From NCBI GenBank assembly GCA_029866125.1, contig JARWZZ010000009.1:1-64000 (forward strand): a stretch of DNA of 64,000 bases, written 5' to 3'. Both the position numbers and the translations under genes were made by a program. Below, in pieces: positions 8,384 through 17,579 of this stretch (the stretch's first letter is position 1; each line of letters begins with the position of its first letter). The notes under the pieces are model-generated. The model was not told where the DNA came from, did no database searches, and saw only the letters and a list, made by a program, of their open reading frames with translations. The stretch comes from Limnobacter sp. (GTDB lineage: Bacteria; Pseudomonadota; Gammaproteobacteria; Burkholderiales; Burkholderiaceae_B).

Positions 8384-9301
8384 ATGAACCACCAAGACAT
8401 CAACAAACTGGCACGTAGCTACGTTGTGGACACCGCAAATGGTCCTGTGAACAAACGCGTACAAGAAATCACACTGCGTTTACTGAGTGATTTGATGAAG
8501 GCCATTGAGGACCTAGATATTTCTGCCAGTGAATTTTGGACAGGCGTGGACTATTTGTCCCAGACCGGTGCAAAGGGCGAAATGGCTTTGTTGATTCCTG
8601 GCCTGGGCTTGGAACGCTTCTTGGACATTCGCGCCGATGAAGCAGAGGAGCGTGCTGGCTTGGCGGGCGGCACACCTCGTACGATTGAAGGACCATTGTA
8701 TGTGGCGGGAGCACCCGTTGAAAAAGGTTTTGCGAGACTGGACGATGGCACTGAAGTCAATGATGGTGAAGTGCTGTTCATGAGCGGAACGGTGTACACA
8801 GACGAAGGCAAACCCGTTCCAAATGCAACAGTGGAAGTGTGGCATGCCAACCTGAAAGGTGGCTATTCGATTTTTGACAGCACTCAGACCCCTTTCAACC
8901 TACGCCGCTCCATCATTACCGATGAAAACGGCAAGTATGAGTTCCGGAGCATTGTACCCAGTGGCTATTCATGCCCACCTGAAGGACAAACACAGAAGTT
9001 GTTGACACAGCTGGGCCGACATGGACATCGCCCTGCTCACATCCACTTTTTTGTAACTGCGGAAGGCCAAGCCAAGTTGACCACACAAATCAATATTGAT
9101 GGAGACCCTTACTTGTGGGATGACTTTGCATTCGCCAGCCGCGAAGGATTAGTGCCTGCAATTAACCGGGTAACGGATGCAACTGAGATTGCCAAACGTG
9201 GCTTGGACAGGCCGTTTTCCTCCATCCACTTTGATTTCAATTTGCGTCCTGTACAAGCCAAAGCAACTGCCGATGTGGAACGCCCACGTCGCGCCGCTTA
9301 A
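8384..9301 (+). CDS. catA: Catechol 1,2-dioxygenase
   Basis: Intradiol ring cleavage of catechol to cis,cis-muconate with non-haem Fe(III). The iron ligands are visible as Y161 (GGYSIFD), Y195 (SGYSCPPEG), H219 and H221 (RPAHIHFF). At 305 aa it has the family length, with the N-terminal helical dimerisation domain (about 1-100). A GGAGAAAG ribosome binding site precedes the ATG. No separate operator is visible in the 113 bp after catC, so it is probably co-transcribed with catBC. Confidence 0.96.
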   Translation: MNHQDINKLARSYVVDTANGPVNKRVQEITLRLLSDLMKAIEDLDISASEFWTGVDYLSQTGAKGEMALLIPGLGLERFLDIRADEAEERAGLAGGTPRTIEGPLYVAGAPVEKGFARLDDGTEVNDGEVLFMSGTVYTDEGKPVPNATVEVWHANLKGGYSIFDSTQTPFNLRRSIITDENGKYEFRSIVPSGYSCPPEGQTQKLLTQLGRHGHRPAHIHFFVTAEGQAKLTTQINIDGDPYLWDDFAFASREGLVPAINRVTDATEIAKRGLDRPFSSIHFDFNLRPVQAKATADVERPRRAA

Positions 9302-9330
9302 GTCCAATTTGCTTTGAAGGAGCAAAACAC

Positions 9331-10713
9331 ATGATTCCAATTTTCCCAGCCAAGGCAGGCAGTTTGAACTCGATTGATGAGTTCCTGGTTGAAGACGAAG
9401 AAAAAGGTGACTTCCGAGTGCACCGCAGCGCCTTTACGGATGAGCGTTTGTTTGAACTCGAAATGAAAACCATTTTTGAGGGCAACTGGATTTATCTGGC
9501 CCATGAAACCCAGATACCCAATAACAATGACTTTTACACAACGCACATTGGCCGCCAGCCTGTGTTTATTGCACGCAACCGTCAGGGTGAATTGAATGCC
9601 TTTATCAATGCATGCAGCCACCGCGGTGCAATGATTTGCCGCACTAAAAAGGGCAACAAGGCCACCTACACCTGCCCATTCCATGGCTGGACCTTCAACA
9701 ACAGCGGCAAGCTGCTGAAAGTAAAAGACCCAGAAGATGCAGGTTACCCAGACTGCTTTAACAAGGAGGGCTCACACGACTTGAAGAAGGTTGCACGCTT
9801 TGAAAGCTACAGGGGTTTCTTGTTTGGCAGCATCAATGAAGACGTACAAAACCTGTCCGATTTTTTGGGAGAATCCAAGAAAATTATAGACATGATTGTG
9901 GATCAATCCGAGGAAGGTCTGGAGGTGCTACGTGGCTCATCCACCTACACATTCAATGGCAACTGGAAACTACAAGCAGAGAATGGCGCAGACGGTTACC
10001 ACGTCAGTTCTGTGCATTGGAACTACGCAGCAACCACCAATGCGCGCAAACAGCGTGAGGCAGGTGCTGACCAAATTCGAGCCATGGATGCTGGATCTTG
10101 GGGCCGTCAGGGTGGCGGATTTTACTCATTCGACAACGGTCACTTGCTGCTGTGGACCAAATGGGCCAATCCACAAGACCGTCCAAACTGGAACAAGCGC
10201 GAGCAGTATGCCGAAAAATATGGCAAGGCCACTTCCGACTGGATGGTAGAGAACTCACGCAATTTGTGCCTGTACCCGAATGTGTATTTGATGGATCAAT
10301 TCAGCTCGCAAATCCGCGTACTGCGGCCCATTTCTGTGGACAAAACAGAAGTGACGATTTACTGCATCGCACCGAAGGGAGAGCCAGCAGATGCACGTGC
10401 ACAACGCATTCGTCAGTATGAGGATTTCTTCAACGTATCTGGGATGGCCACACCCGACGACTTGGAGGAATTCCGTTCTTGTCAGGAAGGCTACAAAGGC
10501 TTGGCCTCTGGCTGGAATGACATGTGCCGTGGCTCTGAGCACTGGATTAAAGGTGCAAATGAGGAAGCCGAAAAAATTGGCCTGAAACCCATCATGAGCG
10601 GTGTTCGCACCGAGGATGAGGGCTTGTACACCGTGCAGCATGCTTACTGGCGTGATGTGATGAAGCAAGCGATTCTAAATGAAGCTGAGAACAACACTGT
10701 GGAGGCCAAATAA
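9331..10713 (+). CDS. benA: Benzoate 1,2-dioxygenase, large (alpha) subunit
   Basis: Rieske oxygenase component that forms the cis-1,2-dihydrodiol of benzoate. The Rieske ligands are C95/H97 (ACSHRG) and C115/H118 (TCPFHGW). The mononuclear iron site is seen in the [12 protein letters not shown] region. At 460 aa it is within a few residues of known BenA proteins. It follows catA by 29 bp with its own AAGGAG box. A toluate dioxygenase (XylX) is the nearest alternative. Confidence 0.94.
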   Translation: MIPIFPAKAGSLNSIDEFLVEDEEKGDFRVHRSAFTDERLFELEMKTIFEGNWIYLAHETQIPNNNDFYTTHIGRQPVFIARNRQGELNAFINACSHRGAMICRTKKGNKATYTCPFHGWTFNNSGKLLKVKDPEDAGYPDCFNKEGSHDLKKVARFESYRGFLFGSINEDVQNLSDFLGESKKIIDMIVDQSEEGLEVLRGSSTYTFNGNWKLQAENGADGYHVSSVHWNYAATTNARKQREAGADQIRAMDAGSWGRQGGGFYSFDNGHLLLWTKWANPQDRPNWNKREQYAEKYGKATSDWMVENSRNLCLYPNVYLMDQFSSQIRVLRPISVDKTEVTIYCIAPKGEPADARAQRIRQYEDFFNVSGMATPDDLEEFRSCQEGYKGLASGWNDMCRGSEHWIKGANEEAEKIGLKPIMSGVRTEDEGLYTVQHAYWRDVMKQAILNEAENNTVEAK

Positions 10714-10715
10714 TC

Positions 10716-11207
10716 ATGACCACCATTACACGCGAACTAGTTGAAAGTTTCCTGTTCAAAGAATGTCGTCTTCTGGATGACCAGAAATGGGATGAGTGGC
10801 TGACTTGCTACCACCCCGAGGCACAGTTCTGGATGCCTTCTTGGGACGATGATGGACAGTTGGTCAGCAATCCGCAAACTGAAATTTCGCTGATTTACTA
10901 CCCAAGCCGCAGTGGATTGGAAGATCGAGTGTTCCGCATCAAAACAGAGCGCTCATCGGCCACTTTCCCAATTTCCAGAACAAGCCACAACATCAGCAAT
11001 GTGGAAATCGTTGGGCAGGAAGGATCAACCGTGGAAGTGCGATTCAACTGGAACACATTGAGCCACAGGTCCAAAGTGGATTACTCGCATTTTGGATCTT
11101 CGAAGTATGTAATCGATTTTTCGGGATCATTGCCTTTGATCAAAGACAAGTATGTGGTCCTGAAAAACGACTACATCCATCAAGTGATCGACATTTACAA
11201 CATTTGA
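10716..11207 (+). CDS. benB: Benzoate 1,2-dioxygenase, small (beta) subunit
   Basis: Structural beta subunit of the ring-hydroxylating oxygenase, 163 aa, with the SnoaL/NTF2-like fold typical of the family (motifs DDQKWDEWLTCYHPEA and RSGLEDRVFRIKTER). It begins 2 nt after the benA stop and carries no cofactor ligands of its own. Confidence 0.94.
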   Translation: MTTITRELVESFLFKECRLLDDQKWDEWLTCYHPEAQFWMPSWDDDGQLVSNPQTEISLIYYPSRSGLEDRVFRIKTERSSATFPISRTSHNISNVEIVGQEGSTVEVRFNWNTLSHRSKVDYSHFGSSKYVIDFSGSLPLIKDKYVVLKNDYIHQVIDIYNI

Positions 11208-11243
11208 TTTTTGATCAAGCACGGCAATACGGAGACTTATAAC

Positions 11244-12260
11244 ATGACCTACACCATTGCGCTTCAGTTTGAAGATGGCGTAACTCGCCTGATCAATTGC
11301 AATGCCGGAGAAAAGCTCTCCGACGCCGCTTACCGCCAGAAAGTGAATATTCCCTTGGATTGCCGTGATGGCGCTTGCGGCACCTGTCGTGGCTATTGCG
11401 AATCGGGGAAATATGACATGCCAGAATCCTCTTACATCGAGGATGCCCTGACCCCGGAGGAAGCGCAAGCAGGCCATGTACTGGCTTGCCAAATGAAGCC
11501 CGTGAGCGATTGCGTTGTGATGATTCCCGCATCGTCTGCAAGCTGCAAAGCCAGTGTGGGTAAATTTGCTTCCCATGTGGAAGAAGTCAAGTTGTTATCG
11601 GACTCGACCATTGAGTTCACCTTGAATGTGAGTGGTGGTGCAGTGGAATTCCTACCCGGTCAGTATGCCAAGGTGGGAATTCCCGGCACTTCGCTGAGCC
11701 GTGCTTATTCATTCAGTTCAAAATCAGGGGCTCAACAAGTAAGCTTTGTTGTACGAAACGTGCCTGATGGCAAGATGAGTACATTCCTGACTGATGCAGC
11801 CAGACCCGGTGTGGCTGTGGACTTTGAAGCCCCGTTTGGCAGCTTTTACCTACGCCCAATCAGTCGTCCTACTTTGTTCTTGGCAGGGGGCACTGGTATT
11901 GCACCGTTCCTGTCCATGTTGAGAACGCTTTCTCCTGAAACTTTAACCCACCCATTGAACATGGTGTATGGCGTTACTAGAGATGAAGACTTGGTGGGTC
12001 TGGAGGAGTTGGAAGAAGCCCGTCAGCGTTTGCCGCTTTTTAACTATGAGTTTTGCTTAATAGAAAGTGCAAACTCCAACTTGAAAAGGGGCTATGTGAC
12101 CGAGCACATACAAAGCGATTGGCTGAACAACGGAGACTACGACGCTTACCTTTGTGGCCCTGTAGCCATGGTGGATGCGGTACGCAAATGGCAGGAGTCC
12201 TCAGGCCAAAACGCCAAAAACTTTTACTTTGAAAAATTTTCTGCCAGCACTGAGGTGTAA
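11244..12260 (+). CDS. benC: Benzoate 1,2-dioxygenase electron transfer component
   Basis: NADH reductase that feeds electrons to BenAB. An N-terminal plant-type [2Fe-2S] domain has C40, C45, C48 and C82. An FAD domain (RAYSFSS region) and a NAD domain (LAGGTGIAPFLSM) follow. The start at 11244 is chosen because a GGAG lies 9 nt upstream and the protein then begins MTYTIALQF as in the family; the track's extra 11 residues are dropped. Length is 338 aa. Confidence 0.94.
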   Translation: MTYTIALQFEDGVTRLINCNAGEKLSDAAYRQKVNIPLDCRDGACGTCRGYCESGKYDMPESSYIEDALTPEEAQAGHVLACQMKPVSDCVVMIPASSASCKASVGKFASHVEEVKLLSDSTIEFTLNVSGGAVEFLPGQYAKVGIPGTSLSRAYSFSSKSGAQQVSFVVRNVPDGKMSTFLTDAARPGVAVDFEAPFGSFYLRPISRPTLFLAGGTGIAPFLSMLRTLSPETLTHPLNMVYGVTRDEDLVGLEELEEARQRLPLFNYEFCLIESANSNLKRGYVTEHIQSDWLNNGDYDAYLCGPVAMVDAVRKWQESSGQNAKNFYFEKFSASTEV

Positions 12261-12265
12261 TCACA

Positions 12266-13051
12266 ATGAGCATCTATCCCCGTTTTACAGATCAGGTTTG
12301 CGTGGTCACAGGCTCAGCCCAAGGGATTGGCCGTGGTGTGGCACTGGCACTGGCTCAAGAAGGCGCCACGGTGGTTTTGGCAGACAGGTCTGAACTGGTG
12401 CATGAGGTGGCTCAAGAAATTCGTGAGCTGGGTATGCAAACCTTGGTTGTGCAATCCGACTTGGAAACATTCAAAGGCGCACATCAACTTGCAAAGGCCA
12501 CTTTGTCTACTTTCGGCCGCGCGGATGTACTGATAAACAATGTGGGTGGCACGATCTGGGCCAAGCCCTTCCAGGAGTATCAGGAAGAAGAAATTGAGGC
12601 TGAAGTACGCCGATCCCTCTTTCCAACTCTGTGGTGCTGCCGTGCATTTCTAACTGACATGATTGCGCGTCAAGCCGGTGTAATTGTCAACGTGTCTTCA
12701 ATTGCCACACGCGGCATTCACCGCATTCCCTACTCTGCATCCAAAGGGGGAGTCAATGCGATGACTGCAAGCCTTGCATTTGAGCAGGCTCACAATGGCA
12801 TTCGAATCAATGCTGTGGCCACTGGAGGTACGGAAGCGCCACCCCGTAAAATTCCACGCAATCCTAAGCCCCTCAGCGATCAGGAAAGGGTTTGGTATCA
12901 GGGAATTGTTGACCAAACACTTGAAAGCAGTTTGATGCACCGATACGGCACGATTGATGAGCAGGTGCGGGCCATTCTGTTTTTGGCCTCAAAAGAATCC
13001 TCCTACATCACTGGCACGGTACTGCCAGTGGGTGGTGGTGATCAGGGATGA
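12266..13051 (+). CDS. benD: Benzoate cis-diol dehydrogenase (1,6-dihydroxycyclohexa-2,4-diene-1-carboxylate dehydrogenase)
   Basis: Short-chain dehydrogenase that oxidises and decarboxylates the benzoate cis-diol to catechol. The NAD motif TGSAQGIG is at residues 16-23, and the catalytic Ser and YSASK motif follow NVSSIATRG. The 261 aa length and the position after benC, with 5 bp between them, support BenD over a generic SDR. Confidence 0.93.
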   Translation: MSIYPRFTDQVCVVTGSAQGIGRGVALALAQEGATVVLADRSELVHEVAQEIRELGMQTLVVQSDLETFKGAHQLAKATLSTFGRADVLINNVGGTIWAKPFQEYQEEEIEAEVRRSLFPTLWCCRAFLTDMIARQAGVIVNVSSIATRGIHRIPYSASKGGVNAMTASLAFEQAHNGIRINAVATGGTEAPPRKIPRNPKPLSDQERVWYQGIVDQTLESSLMHRYGTIDEQVRAILFLASKESSYITGTVLPVGGGDQG

Positions 13052-13085
13052 GAATCCCAAATCAAAAATAAATCGGAGATGTGAG

Positions 13086-13859
13086 ATGACTGAAGTTGTT
13101 GAAATCAACAAGCGAGATCGTGTTGAGAGCCTTGAGAAGGGTCTGAAAATCATTGAGGCGTTCAGCGACATCAATCAACGACTATCCCCTTCCACGGCTG
13201 CTCGTAGAACTGGAATCAATCGCACTGCTGCGCGTCGCCATTTGTTGACGCTTAAGCATCTGGGTTACCTAGAAAGTGACGGCCAAATGTACTGGCTAAC
13301 CCCGCAAATACTGCGTTTGGGTTGGTCCTATGTGGAGTCTGCAAAACTTCCAAAAACGGTTCAACCTTTCTTGCAGCGCATCAGTGCAAGTTTGTCTGCC
13401 GAGGCCTATTTCTCAGTACTCGACCAAAACGATTTGGTGGTGGTAAGCCGGAGCGGATTCATGAAAGAACACCACAGCAATGTGATGGTGGGTGCACGGG
13501 CCTGTGCACGGCATTTCGCAGCTGGGTTGGTGTTGATGGCGCAACGCACTGACCGCGAGATTGATCAGTGGTTGGAAAAGGATAAGCCCTTCATTGCACT
13601 GACCGCTCACACCTACCAAACCAGTGGGCAAATCAAGGGAAAGATTCAGGAAACTCGACAGTTTGGTTATTGCCTGTTGGAGCAACAAGTCGAAAACAAC
13701 GCACGGAGCATGTCGGTGTTGGTGCGCAACTCTGAATCCAAGGTGGTGGGCGCAATCAGCGTTCACATGTCCATGAGCTATGAAACGCAAAAGGAAGCGT
13801 GCAAACGTGTACTTCCGGTACTGGAAGAAACCATGCAGTTTTTGCAAGCAGTTCTATAA
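13086..13859 (+). CDS. IclR-family regulator, PcaR/PcaU-like
   Basis: Regulator of 257 aa with an N-terminal winged HTH (about residues 10-75; RVESLEKGLKIIEAFS and AARRTGINRTAARRHLLTL) and a C-terminal IclR ligand domain. The HTH resembles PcaR/PcaU proteins that control the 3-oxoadipate genes. The start at 13086 (MTEVV) is set by the family N-terminus and a GGAG upstream; the track start lies inside benD. It is embedded between benD and pcaI in the same direction, so regulator and target are probably co-transcribed. I see no obvious separate pcaI promoter in the short gap. Confidence 0.85.
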   Translation: MTEVVEINKRDRVESLEKGLKIIEAFSDINQRLSPSTAARRTGINRTAARRHLLTLKHLGYLESDGQMYWLTPQILRLGWSYVESAKLPKTVQPFLQRISASLSAEAYFSVLDQNDLVVVSRSGFMKEHHSNVMVGARACARHFAAGLVLMAQRTDREIDQWLEKDKPFIALTAHTYQTSGQIKGKIQETRQFGYCLLEQQVENNARSMSVLVRNSESKVVGAISVHMSMSYETQKEACKRVLPVLEETMQFLQAVL

Positions 13860-13894
13860 GAAATGAGCAAAGAACACAAAAGAAAGGGAATGAA

Positions 13895-14596
13895 ATGATC
13901 AATAAAACACAACTGAGCATGGTGGATGCAATCGCTCAAATCAAAGATGGATCAACCATCATGATTGGTGGCTTTGGATCTGCAGGGCAACCCGCTGAAC
14001 TGATTGAGGCCCTTATAGAACATGGCCCACGCGACCTGACCATTGTCAGTAACAACGCAGGCAACGGCGACACAGGTCTTGCCCTGCTGATCAAAGCACG
14101 ACTTGTGAAGAAGATGATTTGCTCATTCCCTCGTCAACATGACTCTTGGCATTTTGACAGCTTGTACCGCGAAGGCGGCATCGAGTTGGAGTTGGTTCCA
14201 CAAGGTAATTTGGCTTGCAGAATACAAGCGGCAGGCTCAGGTTTGGGTGCCATTTTTACACCCACAGGTTACGGAACCTTGCTCGCAGAAGGCAAAGAGA
14301 CCCGCACCATCAACGGTAAAAACTATGTACTGGAAATGCCGATTGTGGCCGATGTGGCTTTAATCAAAGCCCAACAGGGCGACCGCTGGGGCAATCTGGT
14401 GTACCGGAAATCCGCTCGAAACTTTGGCCCCATTATGGCAATGGCTGCAAAAACCACCATTGCTCAAGTGGCAGAGGTGGTGGAGCTGGGTGACCTGGAC
14501 CCCGAGCAAATCATCACCCCGGGAATTTTCGTTCAGCATGTGGTATTGGCGCATCCAACTACAACACAACAACTCATCACAGCGAAGGCGGCCTGA
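13895..14596 (+). CDS. pcaI: 3-oxoadipate CoA-transferase subunit A
   Basis: Alpha subunit of the succinyl-CoA:3-oxoadipate CoA-transferase, 233 aa from the ATG at 13895, which has an AAAGGG box upstream. The glycine-rich family motif IMIGGFGSAGQP and GNLACRIQAAGSG are present. The longer track ORF begins inside the iclR gene and is rejected. It pairs with pcaJ, which begins 1 nt after its stop. Confidence 0.93.
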   Translation: MINKTQLSMVDAIAQIKDGSTIMIGGFGSAGQPAELIEALIEHGPRDLTIVSNNAGNGDTGLALLIKARLVKKMICSFPRQHDSWHFDSLYREGGIELELVPQGNLACRIQAAGSGLGAIFTPTGYGTLLAEGKETRTINGKNYVLEMPIVADVALIKAQQGDRWGNLVYRKSARNFGPIMAMAAKTTIAQVAEVVELGDLDPEQIITPGIFVQHVVLAHPTTTQQLITAKAA

Positions 14597-14597
14597 T

Positions 14598-15305
14598 ATG
14601 AGCGGCAAATACATCAAAATGAATCGAGACCAAATTGCACAGCGTGTTGCTCAGGATATTCATGAAGGTGCTTATGTCAACCTTGGCATCGGCCTTCCCA
14701 CGCGGATTGCCAATTTCCTACCGGAAGACAAGGAGGTGTTTTTGCACAGCGAAAATGGCATTCTGGGTATGGGCCCAGCACCTGCGCCCGGCCAAGAAGA
14801 CGATGAACTGATTAATGCAGGTAAGGAGTACATCACTCTACTCAAAGGCGGAGCGTTTTTTCACCACGGCGATTCCTTCGCGATGATGCGTGGCGGCCAT
14901 ATTGACATCTGCGTGTTGGGTGCGTTCCAAGTGGCTGAAAATGGTGACCTAGCCAACTGGCACACAGGGGCACCGGATGCCATTCCAGCTGTGGGTGGAG
15001 CAATGGACTTGGCTGTAGGCGCACGCCAGGTGTTTGTCACCATGGACCACACCACAAAAACAGGCGAACCCAAAATTGTGGGGCGATGCAATTACCCAGT
15101 CACAGGCTTGAATTGCGTCAATCGAATTTACACCGATTTGGCTGTAATTGATGTGACGCCTGACGGCCTGCAAGTACTAGAAATGGTGGACGGACTTGAT
15201 TTTGAAACTCTGCAGAGTTTGACGGGCGCAAATCTGATTCCAGCCAAGTTGGGCAATGCCGATTCATGCACCTCCAACACCTCAAAATCAAAGGCTGCAG
15301 CATGA
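14598..15305 (+). CDS. pcaJ: 3-oxoadipate CoA-transferase subunit B
   Basis: Beta subunit, 235 aa, carrying the catalytic glutamate in the SENGILGMGP motif. The start at 14598 follows the pcaI stop directly; the track ORF beginning at 14424 lies inside pcaI. The end overlaps pcaF as ATGA, so the three 3-oxoadipate genes are translationally coupled. Confidence 0.93.
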   Translation: MSGKYIKMNRDQIAQRVAQDIHEGAYVNLGIGLPTRIANFLPEDKEVFLHSENGILGMGPAPAPGQEDDELINAGKEYITLLKGGAFFHHGDSFAMMRGGHIDICVLGAFQVAENGDLANWHTGAPDAIPAVGGAMDLAVGARQVFVTMDHTTKTGEPKIVGRCNYPVTGLNCVNRIYTDLAVIDVTPDGLQVLEMVDGLDFETLQSLTGANLIPAKLGNADSCTSNTSKSKAAA

Positions 15306-16516
15306 ACATAAACACGCAATATGCCTATATTTGTGATGCCATTCGCACCCCCTTTGGCCGGTACGGTGGCACGCTAAGCAGTGTGCGCGCGGACGACCTG
15401 GGTGCGCTGCCCTTGATTGAATTGATCAAACGCAATCCTCAAGTGGATTGGTCTGCGATTGATGACGTGGTGTACGGCTGCGCCAATCAAGCGGGTGAAG
15501 ACAATCGAAATGTGGCACGCATGAGCCTGCTCCTTGCAGGGCTTCCAGACACGGTAACTGGCAGCACAGTAAACCGCCTCTGCGGCTCTAGTCTGGATGC
15601 GCTAGGCATCGCCAGCCGTGCCATCAAAAGCGGAGAATGCAATTTGATGATAGCCGGTGGTGTGGAAAGCATGAGCCGTGCCCCCTTTGTGATGGGCAAA
15701 GCAGACAGCGCATTTTCACGTTCAGCGAAAATTGAAGACACGACCATTGGCTGGCGCTTGATCAACCCCAAAATGGCCAAAATGCATGGTGTGCACAGCA
15801 TGCCAGAAACAGCAGAAAATGTGGCCGAGCAATTCAATGTGTCCCGCGAAGACCAGGACCTATTTGCATATCGCAGCCAAAACAAAGCGGCTGTCGCTAT
15901 TGCAAACGGCACGCTGGCTGAGGAAATTTTTACAGTGAATGTGCCGGGCAAAAAAGGCACCATTACAGAATTTTCAGTGGATGAACACCCGCGCCAAACG
16001 ACGTTGGAAAAGCTGGCTGAGTTAAAGGGTGTAGTCAAGCCGGAGGGCACGGTCACAGCTGGCAATGCATCGGGCGTCAATGACGGGGCATGCGCCTTGT
16101 TATTGGGCTCTGAGGATGCCGTTAAACAACACGACTTAAAACCCAAAGCGCGAATAATTGCAGCCGCCGCTGCTGGTTTGGCACCGCGTATCATGGGCTT
16201 TGGACCGACACCTGCAATTCAAAAAGTGTTGACTGTGAGTGGCTTGAGCCTAAACCAAATGGATGTGATTGAGCTGAACGAGGCCTTTGCAGCACAAGCG
16301 CTGGCGGTGACCCGTGCATTGGGTTTGCGTGATGACGACCCACGAGTGAACCCCAATGGCGGGGCCATTGCCTTGGGCCACCCACTGGGTGCATCCGGTG
16401 CGCGTTTGGCCACTACAGCCATGTACCAATTGCAACGCACACAGGGCAAATACGCCTTGTGCTCCATGTGCATTGGTGTGGGCCAAGGCATCGCATTGAT
16501 TATTGAGCGGGTGTAG
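15302..16516 (+). CDS. pcaF: 3-oxoadipyl-CoA thiolase
   Basis: Final step: cleaves 3-oxoadipyl-CoA to succinyl-CoA and acetyl-CoA. Thiolase landmarks are C94 (NRLCGSSLDA), the GHPLGASGAR histidine motif and the C-terminal CSMCIGVGQG cysteine. Length is 404 aa from the ATG that overlaps the pcaJ stop. Order and context favour PcaF over a general acetyl-CoA acetyltransferase. Confidence 0.94.
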   Translation: MNINTQYAYICDAIRTPFGRYGGTLSSVRADDLGALPLIELIKRNPQVDWSAIDDVVYGCANQAGEDNRNVARMSLLLAGLPDTVTGSTVNRLCGSSLDALGIASRAIKSGECNLMIAGGVESMSRAPFVMGKADSAFSRSAKIEDTTIGWRLINPKMAKMHGVHSMPETAENVAEQFNVSREDQDLFAYRSQNKAAVAIANGTLAEEIFTVNVPGKKGTITEFSVDEHPRQTTLEKLAELKGVVKPEGTVTAGNASGVNDGACALLLGSEDAVKQHDLKPKARIIAAAAAGLAPRIMGFGPTPAIQKVLTVSGLSLNQMDVIELNEAFAAQALAVTRALGLRDDDPRVNPNGGAIALGHPLGASGARLATTAMYQLQRTQGKYALCSMCIGVGQGIALIIERV

Positions 16517-16519
16517 ACC

Positions 16520-17308
16520 ATGCCACTGACACAGCAAACCCCGGTGGCGTTGAACTACCGCCTTGACGGCAACCCAGATAAACCAGCCCTCCTGTTTTTA
16601 AACTCCCTGGGTACGAATTTACACATGTGGGATGTACAGGTTAAAGCGCTGGAAAATGATTTTTACATGATCCGCATGGACACACGCGGACATGGTCAGT
16701 CTTCAGTACCTCAAGGCCCCTACACGCTGAACCAACTGGGACTGGATGCAGTTGAACTACTGGATGAATTGAAAATCAGTGAGGCTGCTGTGTGTGGCAT
16801 CTCAATGGGTGGAATCACTGCACTGTGGCTTGCTTTGAAATTTCCACACCGATTCAAGAAAATTATTGCTGCCAATACCGCAGCAAAAATTGGACATGAA
16901 CCTGCCTGGAATGAACGCGCCACACAGGTTATGGAACAGAGCCACAGAGCCATGATTGACTTGGCGAGTTCCGCCCCCCAGCGCTGGTTTACGGCAGAAT
17001 TTACACAGCACAACCCTGAATGGGTGGATGGCATTTGCAATATGTTAAGCAATACGCCACCCGCAGGATATGCAGCCTGTTGCCAAGCGCTAGCCGTGGC
17101 TGATTTAAGGGATACCCTAAGTCGCATAAGCGTCCCAGTGTGCGTGATTGCAGGGCAATTTGACCCAGTTACAACAGTGGAAGACGCCCAATATATTTGC
17201 AGTGCAGTACCCCATTCTTGCCTGAAGACTTTGAAGGCCTCTCACCTGTCAAACATTGAACAAGCGGACGCCTTCTCGCAAACACTCAGAGACTACCTGC
17301 ACAAGTAA
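16520..17308 (+). CDS. pcaD: 3-oxoadipate enol-lactonase
   Basis: Alpha/beta hydrolase that opens 3-oxoadipate enol-lactone to 3-oxoadipate, joining CatC to PcaIJ. The nucleophile elbow is CGISMGG with S95, the acid lies in GQFDPVT and the base in ASHLSNIEQ. It is 262 aa, starts 3 nt after pcaF and is the last gene before a strong terminator. It is separate rather than fused to pcaC, which the catechol route does not need. Confidence 0.92.
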   Translation: MPLTQQTPVALNYRLDGNPDKPALLFLNSLGTNLHMWDVQVKALENDFYMIRMDTRGHGQSSVPQGPYTLNQLGLDAVELLDELKISEAAVCGISMGGITALWLALKFPHRFKKIIAANTAAKIGHEPAWNERATQVMEQSHRAMIDLASSAPQRWFTAEFTQHNPEWVDGICNMLSNTPPAGYAACCQALAVADLRDTLSRISVPVCVIAGQFDPVTTVEDAQYICSAVPHSCLKTLKASHLSNIEQADAFSQTLRDYLHK

Positions 17309-17359
17309 GCCAGATAAGCTGATTGCCCTCCAGATTCAGGATTCCTGTATCTGCCTCAC

Positions 17360-17397
17360 AGACCGTATTCGCACCCTGCTGAATGCGGTCTTTTTTT
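17360..17397 (+). terminator. Rho-independent terminator of the cat-ben-pca run
   Basis: AGACCGTATTC pairs with GAATGCGGTCT (11 bp with one G-T wobble) around a 10-nt loop and is followed by seven T. It ends the gene series that began at catB. Confidence 0.92.
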
Positions 17398-17414
17398 ATT
17401 GATTCACTCATTGA

Positions 17415-17431
17415 GGCTCATTTATTGAGCC
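17415..17431. repeat. Small hairpin downstream of the terminator
   Basis: GGCTCA and TGAGCC form a 6-bp stem with a TTTAT loop. It shares the GGCTCA/TGAGCC arms with the intercistronic hairpin at 4320-4346. No T-run follows. Confidence 0.45.
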
Positions 17432-17579
17432 CATCACGCATGTTCAAAAAGGTTCAACTCAACTGAGCGAGAAAAGCCCCTTTTGAACGCTCTGCGCTCA
17501 CAAGTCCACTTGCGCATCTAGGTGAATGAGGCTTTGAAAACTATCATTCTTCCTACTAGAACCAAAGGAGGAATACCCT

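Noticed and set aside
12954-13085. N-terminal extension of the IclR regulator given by the track
   Set aside because: These codons lie inside benD; the ATG at 13086 has a ribosome binding site and the family N-terminus.
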